Source of the DNA: Metridium senile
Lineage: Eukaryota; Cnidaria; Anthozoa; Actiniaria; Metridiidae
Assembly: GCA_949775045.1 (NCBI GenBank)
Contig: OX459096.1
Coordinates: forward strand, 36,627,316 to 36,691,315
Length of the DNA stretch: 64,000 nt
Reading direction: 5' to 3'
Shown here piece after piece: positions 11,106-24,285 of the stretch; positions within the stretch are counted from its first letter, which is position 1; each line of letters opens with the position of its first letter. Made by a program: the position numbers and the translations under genes. The notes under the pieces are model-generated. The model was not told the DNA's origin, made no database searches, and saw nothing but the letters and a program-made list of their open reading frames with translations.

Positions 11106-11822
11106 TTATGATGATATAATCAAAGGATCAGAGGCATTATCCATTATCCATAGTGAAACATATAGTTGTTAAACTGAGAGGAAATAACTACTTTATCCGC
11201 AATTATGTAAACTGAATGGAGTTGACTTCAACATCATCAGATGTATTTATAAAATCAACTGGCACGGAGTTATAACCTACTCACTGTCCGGAGTCTAGTT
11301 GTGTTGGTATTTCTCACCTCATTTGAGTTATTCATCACTGTAATAAGCTGGACGCATTTGAACATATTGGTGGAACTGCGCTAAAATAACTTCACATCAT
11401 CGTTAATACCTCTGTAAAATGAAGCTATCTTAATGAATTACCTAAGTCATACATTGAACAAGGTACCGCTTTCATATGATTGTAGATACAATTTTGTAAT
11501 GTTGTACTTCTGCAACTCTTCTATCCATTTCCTCATATAGCCTTCATGCAATTGTGATCTTGGCATTGTTCATTGGACAGATCAACGGTGCATGTAATGC
11601 AGGAAGATTTATGTTGGTGGATAGCCAAGTTATATATATCGCGATCAATAGCAGAGCATAGGAAAACACCAACAATTGTCATCATTGCTCATCACACTTA
11701 CAAAATTGTAATAACTGATCGAATACTACGATTTGCCACCTTAGGGGTTGTCCTTAAGGAGCAGTTAATACATAGTGTTTCCAAGATTTAGCTGTATTAG
11801 GTTAGATGAATCGACATATTCA

Positions 11823-11895
11823 GCCCGGTTAGCTCAGTCGGTAGAGCATGAGACTCTTAATCTCAGGGTCGTGGGTTCGAGCCCCACATTGGGCG
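11823..11895 (+). tRNA. trnK-CUU: tRNA-Lys(CUU), unit 8
   Basis: Matches the copy at 396. A 1-nt loss upstream (ATTGCTCATC) makes this unit 1 bp shorter. Confidence 0.97.
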
Positions 11896-12165
11896 TTGTT
11901 CTTTTTTTTACTGTCATTATTGTGCGGTAGATCTTTTGTGCTGTCTTTCATCATTTGATGCGAATCGTAATTTGCAAAGCAATTGCTAATACAATCGATT
12001 AAAGAGTGATACAGTTTTGTAGGAACAATTAACGGGCACGAAACCATCGATCTCAACTGTCGTATGTTTATGGGACTTACGTTTACTATTAGAAAAGTAA
12101 ATGTAATTATATTAATTTGCCACCTTTTAGAGAAACCATGTGATCAATTACAACATGACATGTTT

Positions 12166-12238
12166 GGCCGCGTGGCCCAATGGATAAGGCATCTGACTAC
12201 GAATCAGGGGATTCCAGGTTCGAGTCCTGGCGTGGTCG
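12166..12238 (+). tRNA. trnR-ACG: tRNA-Arg(ACG), unit 8
   Basis: Matches the copy at 739. Confidence 0.97.
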
Positions 12239-12625
12239 TCAAACAACTTTTGGTTCAGCATGGTCTGTTTTACTCACATTCAGGTTTTTGGGCAACAACG
12301 GGCAGCATAAAGGAGATTTAATTGACCTGAGAAGAAATTGTCCTAACAATGGGTATACAACGATTTGAAATTTTAGAATCCAGTGCTTCTCGCTAAGTTA
12401 TATATATCGCGATTAATAGCAGAGCATAGGAATAAAACAACAATTGTCATCATTGCGTCATCACACCGCCTCAAACATCTAAAGAGTTTGCCGTCCACAT
12501 TCAATTCGTAGTTCAAAAAACAACTTTTCTGACGATGTTTTAAAAGGCCTGCTGTGTTGTCGATTCAAACTAAACCATGCATCCGCGCTGCAAGTTTGGC
12601 GCTGGAGGATAAAAAACAAAGCATA

Positions 12626-12698
12626 CGACCCCGCCAGGACTCGAACCTGGAATCCCCTGATTCGAAGTCAGATACCTTATCCATTAGGCCACGAGGTC
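12626..12698 (-). tRNA. trnR-UCG: tRNA-Arg(UCG), unit 8
   Basis: Matches the copy at 1199. Confidence 0.97.
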
Positions 12699-13415
12699 TT
12701 ATGATGATATAATCAAAGGATCAGAGGCATTATCCATTATCCATAGTGAAACATATAGTTGTTAAACTGAGAGGAAATAACTACTTTATCCGCAATTATG
12801 TAAACTGAATGGAGTTGACTTCAACATCATCAGATGTATTTATAAATCAACTGGCACGGAGTTATAACCTACTCACTGTCCGGAGTCTAGTTCTGTTTGT
12901 ATTTCTCACCTCATTTGGGTAATTCATCACTGTAATAAGCTGGACGCATTTGAACATATTGGTGGAACTGCGCTAAAATAACTTCAAATCATCGTTAATA
13001 CCTCTGTAAAATGAAGCTATCTTAATGAATTACCTAAGTCATACATTGAACAAGGTACCGCTTTCATATGATTGTAGATACAATTTTGTAATGTTGTACT
13101 TCTGCAACTCTTCTATCCATTTCCTCATATAGCCTTCATGCAATTGTGATCTTGGCATTGTTCATTGGACAGATCAACGGTGCACGTAATGCAGGAATAT
13201 TTATGTTGGTGGATAGCCAAGTGATATATATCGCGATTAATAGCAGAGCATAGGAAAAAGACAACAATTGTCATCATTGCGTCATCACACTTACAAAATT
13301 GTAATAACTGATCGAATACTACGATTTGCCACCTTAGGGGTTGTCCTTAAGGAGCAGTTAATACATAGTGTTTCCAAGATTTAGCTGTATCAGGTTAGAC
13401 GAATCGATATATTCA

Positions 13416-13488
13416 GCCCGGTTAGCTCAGTCGGTAGAGCATGAGACTCTTAATCTCAGGGTCGTGGGTTCGAGCCCCACATTGGGCG
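13416..13488 (+). tRNA. trnK-CUU: tRNA-Lys(CUU), unit 9
   Basis: Matches the copy at 396; both flanks are type B. Confidence 0.97.
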
Positions 13489-13758
13489 TTGTTCTTTTTT
13501 TTACTGTCATTATTGTGCGGTTGATCTTTTGTGCTGTCTTTCATCATTTGATGCGAATCGTAATTTGCAAAGCAATTACTAATACAATCTATTAAAGTGT
13601 GATACAGTTTTGTAGGAACAATTAACGGGCACGAAACCATCGATCTCAACTGTCGTATGTTTATGGGACTTACGTTTACTATTAGAAAAGTAAATGTAAT
13701 TATATTAATTTGCCACCTTTTAGAGAAACCATGTGATCAATTACAACATGACATGTTT

Positions 13759-13831
13759 GGCCGCGTGGCCCAATGGATAAGGCATCTGACTACGAATCAG
13801 GGGATTCCAGGTTCGAGTCCTGGCGTGGTCG
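13759..13831 (+). tRNA. trnR-ACG: tRNA-Arg(ACG), unit 9
   Basis: Matches the copy at 739. Confidence 0.97.
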
Positions 13832-14221
13832 TCAAACAACTTTTGGTTCAGCATGGTCTGTTTTACTCACATTCAGGTTTTTGGGCAACAACGGGCAGCA
13901 TAAAGGAGATTTAATTGACCTAAGAAGAAATTGTCCTAACAATGGGTATACAACGATTTGAAATTTTAGAATCCAGTGCTTCTCGCTAAGTTATATATAT
14001 CGCGATTAATAGCAGAGCATAGGAATAAAAAAACAACAATTGTCATCATTGCGTCATCACACCGCCTCAAACATCTAAAGAGTTTGCCGTCCACATTCAA
14101 TTCGTAGTTCAAAAAACAACTTTTCTGACGATGTTTTAAAAGGCCTGCTGTGTTGTCGATTCAAACTAAACCATGCATCCGCGCTGCAAGTTTGGCGCTG
14201 GAGGATAAAAAACAAAGCATA

Positions 14222-14294
14222 CGACCCCGCCAGGACTCGAACCTGGAATCCCCTGATTCGAAGTCAGATACCTTATCCATTAGGCCACGAGGTC
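14222..14294 (-). tRNA. trnR-UCG: tRNA-Arg(UCG), unit 9
   Basis: Matches the copy at 1199. Confidence 0.97.
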
Positions 14295-15012
14295 TTATGA
14301 TGATATAATCAAAGGATCAGAGGCATTATCCATTATCCATAGTGAAACATATAGTTGTTAAACTGAGAGGAAATAACTACTTTATCCGCAATTATGTAAA
14401 CTGAATGGAGTTGACTTCAACATCATCAGATGTATTTATAAAATCAACTGGCACGGAGTTATAACCTACTCACTGTCCGGAGTCTAGTTCTGTTTGTATT
14501 TCTCACCTCATTTGGGTAATTCATCACTGTAATAAGCTGGACGCATTTGAACATATTGGTGGAACTGCGCTAAAATAACTTCACATCATCGTTAATACCT
14601 CTGTAAAATGAAGCTATCTTAATGAATTACCTAAGTCATACATTGAACAAGGTACCGCTTTCATATGATTGTAGATACAATTTTGTAATGTTGTACTTCT
14701 GCAACTCTTCTATACATTTCCTCATATAGCCTTCATGCAATTGTGATCTTGGCATTGTTCATTGGACAGATCAACGGTGCACGTAATGCAGGAATATTTA
14801 TGTTGGTGGATAGCCAAGTTATATATATCGCGATTAATAGCAGAGCATAGGAAAAAGACAACAATTGTCATCATTGCGTCATCACACTTACAAAACTGTA
14901 ATAACTGATCGAATACTACGATTTGCCACCTTAGGGGTTGTCCTTAAGGAGCAGTTAATACATAGTGTTTCCAAGATTTAGCTGTATCAGGTTAGACGAA
15001 TCGATATATTCA

Positions 15013-15085
15013 GCCCGGTTAGCTCAGTCGGTAGAGCATGAGACTCTTAATCTCAGGGTCGTGGGTTCGAGCCCCACATTGGGCG
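15013..15085 (+). tRNA. trnK-CUU: tRNA-Lys(CUU), unit 10
   Basis: Matches the copy at 396. The flanks are type B upstream and type A downstream, the reverse of unit 4. Confidence 0.97.
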
Positions 15086-15355
15086 TTGTTCTTTTTTTTA
15101 CTGTCATTATTGTGCGGTAGATCTTTTGTGCTGTCTTTCATCATTTGATGCGAATCGTAATTTGCAAAGCAATTGCTAATACAATCGATTAAAGTGTGAT
15201 ACAGTTTTGTAGGAACAATTAACGGGCACGAAACCATCGATCTCAACTGTCGTATGTTTATGGGACTTACGTTTACTATTAGAAAAGTAAATGTAATTAT
15301 ATTAATTTGCCACCTTTTAGAGAAACCATGTGATCAATTACAACATGACATGTTT

Positions 15356-15428
15356 GGCCGCGTGGCCCAATGGATAAGGCATCTGACTACGAATCAGGGG
15401 ATTCCAGGTTCGAGTCCTGGCGTGGTCG
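15356..15428 (+). tRNA. trnR-ACG: tRNA-Arg(ACG), unit 10
   Basis: Matches the copy at 739. Confidence 0.97.
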
Positions 15429-15818
15429 TCAAACAACTTTTGGTTCAGCATGGTCTGTTTTACTCACATTCAGGTTTTTGGGCAACAACGGGCAGCATAA
15501 AGGAGATTTAATTGACCTGAGAAGAAATTGTCCTAACAATGGGTATACAACGATTTGAAATTTTAGAATCCAGTGCTTCTCGCTAAGTTATATATATCGC
15601 GATTAATAGCAGAGCATAGGAATAAAAAAACAACAATTGTCATCATTGCGTCATCACACCGCCTCAAACATCTAAAGAGTTTGCCGTCCACATTCAATTC
15701 GTAGTTCAAAAAACAACTTTTCTGACGATGTTTTAAAAGGCCTGCTGTGTTGTCGATTCAAACTAAACCATGCATCCGCGCTGCAAGTTTGGCGCTGGAG
15801 GATAAAAAACAAAGCATA

Positions 15819-15891
15819 CGACCCCGCCAGGACTCGAACCTGGAATCCCCTGATTCGAAGTCAGATACCTTATCCATTAGGCCACGAGGTC
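15819..15891 (-). tRNA. trnR-UCG: tRNA-Arg(UCG), unit 10
   Basis: Matches the copy at 1199. Confidence 0.97.
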
Positions 15892-16609
15892 TTATGATGA
15901 TATAATCAAAGGATCAGAGGCATTATCCATTATCCATAGTGAAACATATAGTTGTTAAACTGAGAGGAAATAACTACTTTATCCGCAATTATGTAAACTG
16001 AATGGAGTTGACTTCAACATCATCAGATGTATTTATAAAATCAACTGGCACGGAGTTATAACCTACTCACTGTCCGGAGTCTAGTTCTGTTTGTATTTCT
16101 CACCTCATTTGGGTAATTCATCACTGTAATAAGCTGGACGCATTTGAACATATTGGTGGAACTGCGCTAAAATAACTTCACATCATCGTTAATACCTCTG
16201 TAAAATGAAGCTATCTTAATGAATTACCTAAGTCATACATTGAACAAGGTACCGCTTTCATATGATTGTAGATACAATTTTGTAATGTTGTACTTCTGCA
16301 ACTCTTCTATACATTTCCTCATATAGCCTTCATGCAATTGTGATCTTGGCATTGTTCATTGGACAGATCAACGGTGCACGTAATGCAGGAATATTTATGT
16401 TGGTGGATAGCCAAGTTATATATATCGCGATTAATAGCAGAGCATAGGAAAAAGACAACAATTGTCATCATTGCGTCATCACACTTACAAAACTGTAATA
16501 ACTGATCGAATACTACGATTTGCCACCTTAGGGGTTGTCCTTAAGGAGCAGTTAATACATAGTGTTTCCAAGATTTAGCTGTATCAGGTTAGACGAATCG
16601 ATATATTCA

Positions 16610-16682
16610 GCCCGGTTAGCTCAGTCGGTAGAGCATGAGACTCTTAATCTCAGGGTCGTGGGTTCGAGCCCCACATTGGGCG
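16610..16682 (+). tRNA. trnK-CUU: tRNA-Lys(CUU), unit 11
   Basis: Matches the copy at 396. Confidence 0.97.
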
Positions 16683-16952
16683 TTGTTCTTTTTTTTACTG
16701 TCATTATTGTGCGGTTGATCTTTTGTGCTGTCTTTCATCATTTGATGCGAATCGTAATTTGCAAAGCAATTACTAATACAATCTATTAAAGTGTGATACA
16801 GTTTTGTAGGAACAATTAACGGGCACGAAACCATCGATCTCAACTGTCGTATGTTTATGGGACTTACGTTTACTATTAGAAAAGTAAATGTAATTATATT
16901 AATTTGCCACCTTTTAGAGAAACCATGTGATCAATTACAACATGACATGTTT

Positions 16953-17025
16953 GGCCGCGTGGCCCAATGGATAAGGCATCTGACTACGAATCAGGGGATT
17001 CCAGGTTCGAGTCCTGGCGTGGTCG
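16953..17025 (+). tRNA. trnR-ACG: tRNA-Arg(ACG), unit 11
   Basis: Matches the copy at 739. Confidence 0.97.
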
Positions 17026-17415
17026 TCAAACAACTTTTGGTTCAGCATGGTCTGTTTTACTCACATTGAGGTTTTTGGGCAACAACGGGCAGCATAAAGG
17101 AGATTTAATTGACCTGAGAAGAAATTGTCCTAACAATGGGTATACAACGATTTGAAATTTTAGAATCCAGTGCTTCTCGCTAAGTTATATATATCGCGAT
17201 TAATAGCAGAGCATAGGAATAAAAAAACAACAATTGTCATCATTGCGTCATCACACCGCCTCAAACATCTAAAGAGTTTGCCGTCCACATTCAATTCGTA
17301 GTTCAAAAAACAACTTTTCTGACGATGTTTTAAAAGGCCTGCTGTGTTGTCGATTCAAACTAAACCATGCATCCGCGCTGCAAGTTTGGCGCTGGAGGAT
17401 AAAAAACAAAGCATA

Positions 17416-17488
17416 CGACCCCGCCAGGACTCGAACCTGGAATCCCCTGATTCGAAGTCAGATACCTTATCCATTAGGCCACGAGGTC
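17416..17488 (-). tRNA. trnR-UCG: tRNA-Arg(UCG), unit 11
   Basis: Matches the copy at 1199. Confidence 0.97.
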
Positions 17489-18206
17489 TTATGATGATAT
17501 AATCAAAGGATCAGAGGCATTATCCATTATCCATAGTGAAACATATAGTTGTTAAACTGAGAGGAAATAACTACTTTATCCGCAATTATGTAAACTGAAT
17601 GGAGTTGACTTCAACATCATCAGATGTATTTATAAAATCAACTGGCACGGAGTTATAACCTACTCACTGTCCGGAGTCTAGTTCTGTTTGTATTTCTTAC
17701 CTCATTTGGGTAATTCATCACTGTAATAAGCTGGACGCATTTGAACATATTGGTGGAACTGCGCTAAAATAACTTCACATCATCGTTAATACCTCTGTAA
17801 AATGAAGCTATCTTAATGAATTACCTAAGTCATACATTGAACAAGGTACCGCTTTCATATGATTGTAGATACAATTTTGTAATGTTGTACTTCTGCAACT
17901 CTTCTATCCATTTCCTCATATAGCCTTCATGCAATTGTGATCTTGGCATTGTTCATTGGACAGATCAACGGTGCACGTAATGCAGGAATATTTATGTTGG
18001 TGGATAGCCAAGTTATATATATCGCGATTAATAGCAGAGCATAGGAAAAAGACAACAATTGTCATCATTGCGTCATCACACTTACAAAACTGTAATAACT
18101 GATCGAATACTACGATTTGCCACCTTAGGGGTTGTCCTTAAGGAGCAGTTAATACATAGTGTTTCCAAGATTTAGCTGTATCAGGTTAGACGAATCGATA
18201 TATTCA

Positions 18207-18279
18207 GCCCGGTTAGCTCAGTCGGTAGAGCATGAGACTCTTAATCTCAGGGTCGTGGGTTCGAGCCCCACATTGGGCG
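18207..18279 (+). tRNA. trnK-CUU: tRNA-Lys(CUU), unit 12 (deleted unit)
   Basis: Matches the copy at 396. It lies only 82 bp from the next tRNA because the intervening sequence, including tRNA-Arg(ACG), is deleted. Confidence 0.97.
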
Positions 18280-18350
18280 TTGTTCTTTTTTTTACTGTCA
18301 TTATTGTGCGGTTGATCTTTTGTGCTGTCTTTCATCATTTGATGCGAATC

Positions 18351-18356
18351 GTAAAG
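18351..18356. other. Deletion junction in unit 12
   Basis: GCGAATCGTAA, normally followed by TTTGCAAAG, is joined directly to AGCATACGACC, normally preceded by AAAAAACAA. About 652 bp are missing, with two or more A shared at the junction, which fits end joining with microhomology. tRNA-Arg(ACG) and copy b of the 72-bp repeat are lost. Confidence 0.92.
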
Positions 18357-18360
18357 CATA

Positions 18361-18433
18361 CGACCCCGCCAGGACTCGAACCTGGAATCCCCTGATTCGA
18401 AGTCAGATACCTTATCCATTAGGCCACGAGGTC
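18361..18433 (-). tRNA. trnR-UCG: tRNA-Arg(UCG), unit 12
   Basis: Matches the copy at 1199. The A6 terminator run found in other units is lost in the deletion; the nearest downstream sequence on the minus strand is TTTACG. Confidence 0.95.
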
Positions 18434-19151
18434 TTATGATGATATAATCAAAGGATCAGAGGCATTATCCATTATCCATAGTGAAACATATAGTTGTTAA
18501 ACTGAGAGGAAATAACTACTTTATCCGCAATTATGTAAACTGAATGGAGTTGACTTCAACATCATCAGATGTATTTATAAAATCAACTGGCACGGAGTTA
18601 TAACCTACTCACTGTCCGGAGTCTAGTTCTGTTTGTATTTCTCACCTCATTTGGGTAATTCATCACTGTAATAAGCTGGACGCATTTGAACATATTGGTG
18701 GAACTGCGCTAAAATAACTTCACATCATCGTTAATACCTCTGTAAAATGAAGCTATCTTAATGAATTACCTAAGTCATACATTGAACAAGGTACCGCTTT
18801 CATATGATTGTAGATACAATTTTGTAATGTTGTACTTCTGCAACTCTTCTATACATTTCCTCATATAGCCTTCATGCAATTGTGATCTTGGCATTGTTCA
18901 TTGGACAGATCAACGGTGCACGTAATGCAGGAATATTTATGTTGGTGGATAGCCAAGTTATATATATCGCGATTAATAGCAGAGCATAGGAAAAAGACAA
19001 CAATTGTCATCATTGCGTCATCACACTTACAAAACTGTAATAACTGATCGAATACTACGATTTGCCACCTTAGGGGTTGTCCTTAAGGAGCAGTTAATAC
19101 ATAGTGTTTCCAAGATTTAGCTGTATCAGGTTAGACGAATCGATATATTCA

Positions 19152-19224
19152 GCCCGGTTAGCTCAGTCGGTAGAGCATGAGACTCTTAATCTCAGGGTCG
19201 TGGGTTCGAGCCCCACATTGGGCG
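19152..19224 (+). tRNA. trnK-CUU: tRNA-Lys(CUU), unit 13
   Basis: Matches the copy at 396. Confidence 0.97.
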
Positions 19225-19494
19225 TTGTTCTTTTTTTTACTGTCATTATTGTGCGGTTGATCTTTTGTGCTGTCTTTCATCATTTGATGCGAATCGTAAT
19301 TTGCAAAGCAATTACTAATACAATCTATTAAAGTGTGATACAGTTTTGTAGGAACAATTAACGGGCACGAAACCATCGATCTCAACTGTCGTATGTTTAT
19401 GGGACTTACGTTTACTATTAGAAAAGTAAATGTAATTATATTAATTTGCCACCTTTTAGAGAAACCATGTGATCAATTACAACATGACATGTTT

Positions 19495-19567
19495 GGCCGC
19501 GTGGCCCAATGGATAAGGCATCTGACTACGAATCAGGGGATTCCAGGTTCGAGTCCTGGCGTGGTCG
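19495..19567 (+). tRNA. trnR-ACG: tRNA-Arg(ACG), unit 13
   Basis: Matches the copy at 739. Confidence 0.97.
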
Positions 19568-19957
19568 TCAAACAACTTTTGGTTCAGCATGGTCTGTTTT
19601 ACTCACATTCAGGTTTTTGGGCAACAACGGGCAGCATAAAGGAGATTTAATTGACCTAAGAAGAAATTGTCCTAACAATGGGTATACAACGATTTGAAAT
19701 TTTAGAATCCAGTGCTTCTCGCTAAGTTATATATATCGCGATTAATAGCAGAGCATAGGAATAAAAAAACAACAATTGTCATCATTGCGTCATCACACCG
19801 CCTCAAACATCTAAAGAGTTTGCCGTCCACATTCAATTCGTAGTTCAAAAAACAACTTTTCTGACGATGTTTTAAAAGGCCTGCTGTGTTGTCGATTCAA
19901 ACTAAACCATGCATCCGCGCTGCAAGTTTGGCGCTGGAGGATAAAAAACAAAGCATA

Positions 19958-20030
19958 CGACCCCGCCAGGACTCGAACCTGGAATCCCCTGATTCGAAGT
20001 CAGATACCTTATCCATTAGGCCACGAGGTC
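19958..20030 (-). tRNA. trnR-UCG: tRNA-Arg(UCG), unit 13
   Basis: Matches the copy at 1199. Confidence 0.97.
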
Positions 20031-20748
20031 TTATGATGATATAATCAAAGGATCAGAGGCATTATCCATTATCCATAGTGAAACATATAGTTGTTAAACT
20101 GAGAGGAAATAACTACTTTATCCGCAATTATGTAAACTGAATGGAGTTGACTTCAACATCATCAGATGTATTTATAAAATCAACTGGCACGGAGTTATAA
20201 CCTACTCACTGTCCGGAGTCTAGTTCTGTTTGTATTTCTCACCTCATTTGGGTAATTCATCACTGTAATAAGCTGGACGCATTTGAACATATTGGTGGAA
20301 CTGCGCTAAAATAACTTCACATCATCGTTAATACCTCTGTAAAATGAAGCTATCTTAATGAATTACCTAAGTCATACATTGAACAAGGTACCGCTTTCAT
20401 ATGATTGTAGATACAATTTTGTAATGTTGTACTTCTGCAACTCTTCTATACATTTCCTCATATAGCCTTCATGCAATTGTGATCTTGGCATTGTTCATTG
20501 GACAGATCAACGGTGCACGTAATGCAGGAATATTTATGTTGGTGGATAGCCAAGTTATATATATCGCGATTAATAGCAGAGCATAGGAAAAAGACAACAA
20601 TTGTCATCATTGCGTCATCACACTTACAAAACTGTAATAACTGATCGAATACTACGATTTGCCACCTTAGGGGTTGTCCTTAAGGAGCAGTTAATACATA
20701 GTGTTTCCAAGATTTAGCTGTATCAGGTTAGACGAATCGATATATTCA

Positions 20749-20821
20749 GCCCGGTTAGCTCAGTCGGTAGAGCATGAGACTCTTAATCTCAGGGTCGTGG
20801 GTTCGAGCCCCACATTGGGCG
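20749..20821 (+). tRNA. trnK-CUU: tRNA-Lys(CUU), unit 14
   Basis: Matches the copy at 396. Confidence 0.97.
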
Positions 20822-21091
20822 TTGTTCTTTTTTTTACTGTCATTATTGTGCGGTTGATCTTTTGTGCTGTCTTTCATCATTTGATGCGAATCGTAATTTG
20901 CAAAGCAATTACTAATACAATCTATTAAAGTGTGATACAGTTTTGTAGGAACAATTAACGGGCACGAAACCATCGATCTCAACTGTCGTATGTTTATGGG
21001 ACTTACGTTTACTATTAGAAAAGTAAATGTAATTATATTAATTTGCCACCTTTTAGAGAAACCATGTGATCAATTACAACATGACATGTTT

Positions 21092-21164
21092 GGCCGCGTG
21101 GCCCAATGGATAAGGCATCTGACTACGAATCAGGGGATTCCAGGTTCGAGTCCTGGCGTGGTCG
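21092..21164 (+). tRNA. trnR-ACG: tRNA-Arg(ACG), unit 14
   Basis: Matches the copy at 739. Confidence 0.97.
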
Positions 21165-21554
21165 TCAAACAACTTTTGGTTCAGCATGGTCTGTTTTACT
21201 CACATTCAGGTTTTTGGGCAACAACGGGCAGCATAAAGGAGATTTAATTGACCTAAGAAGAAATTGTCCTAACAATGGGTATACAACGATTTGAAATTTT
21301 AGAATCCAGTGCTTCTCGCTAAGTTATATATATCGCGATTAATAGCAGAGCATAGGAATAAAAAAACAACAATTGTCATCATTGCGTCATCACACCGCCT
21401 CAAACATCTAAAGAGTTTGCCGTCCACATTCAATTCGTAGTTCAAAAAACAACTTTTCTGACGATGTTTTAAAAGGCCTGCTGTGTTGTCGATTCAAACT
21501 AAACCATGCATCCGCGCTGCAAGTTTGGCGCTGGAGGATAAAAAACAAAGCATA

Positions 21555-21627
21555 CGACCCCGCCAGGACTCGAACCTGGAATCCCCTGATTCGAAGTCAG
21601 ATACCTTATCCATTAGGCCACGAGGTC
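21555..21627 (-). tRNA. trnR-UCG: tRNA-Arg(UCG), unit 14
   Basis: Matches the copy at 1199. Confidence 0.97.
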
Positions 21628-22345
21628 TTATGATGATATAATCAAAGGATCAGAGGCATTATCCATTATCCATAGTGAAACATATAGTTGTTAAACTGAG
21701 AGGAAATAACTACTTTATCCGCAATTATGTAAACTGAATGGAGTTGACTTCAACATCATCAGATGTATTTATAAAATCAACTGGCACGGAGTTATAACCT
21801 ACTCACTGTCCGGAGTCTAGTTCTGTTTGTATTTCTCACCTCATTTGGGTAATTCATCACTGTAATAAGCTGGACGCATTTGAACATATTGGTGGAACTG
21901 CGCTAAAATAACTTCACATCATCGTTAATACCTCTGTAAAATGAAGCTATCTTAATGAATTACCTAAGTCATACATTGAACAAGGTACCGCTTTCATATG
22001 ATTGTAGATACAATTTTGTAATGTTGTACTTCTGCAACTCTTCTATACATTTCCTCATATAGCCTTCATGCAATTGTGATCTTGGCATTGTTCATTGGAC
22101 AGATCAACGGTGCACGTAATGCAGGAATATTTATGTTGGTGGATAGCCAAGTTATATATATCGCGATTAATAGCAGAGCATAGGAAAAAGACAACAATTG
22201 TCATCATTGCGTCATCACACTTACAAAACTGTAATAACTGATCGAATACTACGATTTGCCACCTTAGGGGTTGTCCTTAAGGAGCAGTTAATACATAGTG
22301 TTTCCAAGATTTAGCTGTATCAGGTTAGACGAATCGATATATTCA

Positions 22346-22418
22346 GCCCGGTTAGCTCAGTCGGTAGAGCATGAGACTCTTAATCTCAGGGTCGTGGGTT
22401 CGAGCCCCACATTGGGCG
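22346..22418 (+). tRNA. trnK-CUU: tRNA-Lys(CUU), unit 15
   Basis: Matches the copy at 396. Confidence 0.97.
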
Positions 22419-22688
22419 TTGTTCTTTTTTTTACTGTCATTATTGTGCGGTTGATCTTTTGTGCTGTCTTTCATCATTTGATGCGAATCGTAATTTGCAA
22501 AGCAATTACTAATACAATCTATTAAAGTGTGATACAGTTTTGTAGGAACAATTAACGGGCACGAAACCATCGATCTCAACTGTCGTATGTTTATGGGACT
22601 TACGTTTACTATTAGAAAAGTAAATGTAATTATATTAATTTGCCACCTTTTAGAGAAACCATGTGATCAATTACAACATGACATGTTT

Positions 22689-22761
22689 GGCCGCGTGGCC
22701 CAATGGATAAGGCATCTGACTACGAATCAGGGGATTCCAGGTTCGAGTCCTGGCGTGGTCG
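22689..22761 (+). tRNA. trnR-ACG: tRNA-Arg(ACG), unit 15
   Basis: Matches the copy at 739. Confidence 0.97.
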
Positions 22762-23151
22762 TCAAACAACTTTTGGTTCAGCATGGTCTGTTTTACTCAC
22801 ATTGAGGTTTTTGGGCAACAACGGGCAGCATAAAGGAGATTTAATTGACCTAAGAAGAAATTGTCCTAACAATGGGTATACAACGATTTGAAATTTTAGA
22901 ATCCAGTGCTTCTCGCTAAGTTATATATATCGCGATTAATAGCAGAGCATAGGAATAAAAAAACAACAATTGTCATCATTGCGTCATCACACCGCCTCAA
23001 ACATCTAAAGAGTTTGCCGTCCACATTCAATTCGTAGTTCAAAAAACAACTTTTCTGACGATGTTTTAAAAGGCCTGCTGTGTTGTCGATTCAAACTAAA
23101 CCATGCATCCGCGCTGCAAGTTTGGCGCTGGAGGATAAAAAACAAAGCATA

Positions 23152-23224
23152 CGACCCCGCCAGGACTCGAACCTGGAATCCCCTGATTCGAAGTCAGATA
23201 CCTTATCCATTAGGCCACGAGGTC
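23152..23224 (-). tRNA. trnR-UCG: tRNA-Arg(UCG), unit 15
   Basis: Matches the copy at 1199. Confidence 0.97.
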
Positions 23225-23942
23225 TTATGATGATATAATCAAAGGATCAGAGGCATTATCCATTATCCATAGTGAAACATATAGTTGTTAAACTGAGAGG
23301 AAATAACTACTTTATCCGCAATTATGTAAACTGAATGGAGTTGACTTCAACATCATCAGATGTATTTATAAAATCAACTGGCACGGAGTTATAACCTACT
23401 CACTGTCCGGAGTCTAGTTCTGTTTGTATTTCTCACCTCATTTGGGTAATTCATCACTGTAATAAGCTGGACGCATTTGAACATATTGGTGGAACTGCGC
23501 TAAAATAACTTCACATCATCGTTAATACCTCTGTAAAATGAAGCTATCTTAATGAATTACCTAAGTCATACATTGAACAAGGTACCGCTTTCATATGATT
23601 GTAGATACAATTTTGTAATGTTGTACTTCTGCAACTCTTCTATACATTTCCTCATATAGCCTTCATGCAATTGTGATCTTGGCATTGTTCATTGGACAGA
23701 TCAACGGTGCACGTAATGCAGGAATATTTATGTTGGTGGATAGCCAAGTTATATATATCGCGATTAATAGCAGAGCATAGGAAAAAGACAACAATTGTCA
23801 TCATTGCGTCATCACACTTACAAAACTGTAATAACTGATCGAATACTACGATTTGCCACCTTAGGGGTTGTCCTTAAGGAGCAGTTAATACATAGTGTTT
23901 CCAAGATTTAGCTGTATCAGGTTAGACGAATCGATATATTCA

Positions 23943-24015
23943 GCCCGGTTAGCTCAGTCGGTAGAGCATGAGACTCTTAATCTCAGGGTCGTGGGTTCGA
24001 GCCCCACATTGGGCG
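23943..24015 (+). tRNA. trnK-CUU: tRNA-Lys(CUU), unit 16
   Basis: Matches the copy at 396; last Lys gene before the block of MITE-bearing units. Confidence 0.97.
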
Positions 24016-24285
24016 TTGTTCTTTTTTTTACTGTCATTATTGTGCGGTTGATCTTTTGTGCTGTCTTTCATCATTTGATGCGAATCGTAATTTGCAAAGC
24101 AATTACTAATACAATCTATTAAAGTGTGATACAGTTTTGTAGGAACAATTAACGGGCACGAAACCATCGATCTCAACTGTCGTATGTTTATGGGACTTAC
24201 GTTTACTATTAGAAAAGTAAATGTAATTATATTAATTTGCCACCTTTTAGAGAAACCATGTGATCAATTACAACATGACATGTTT

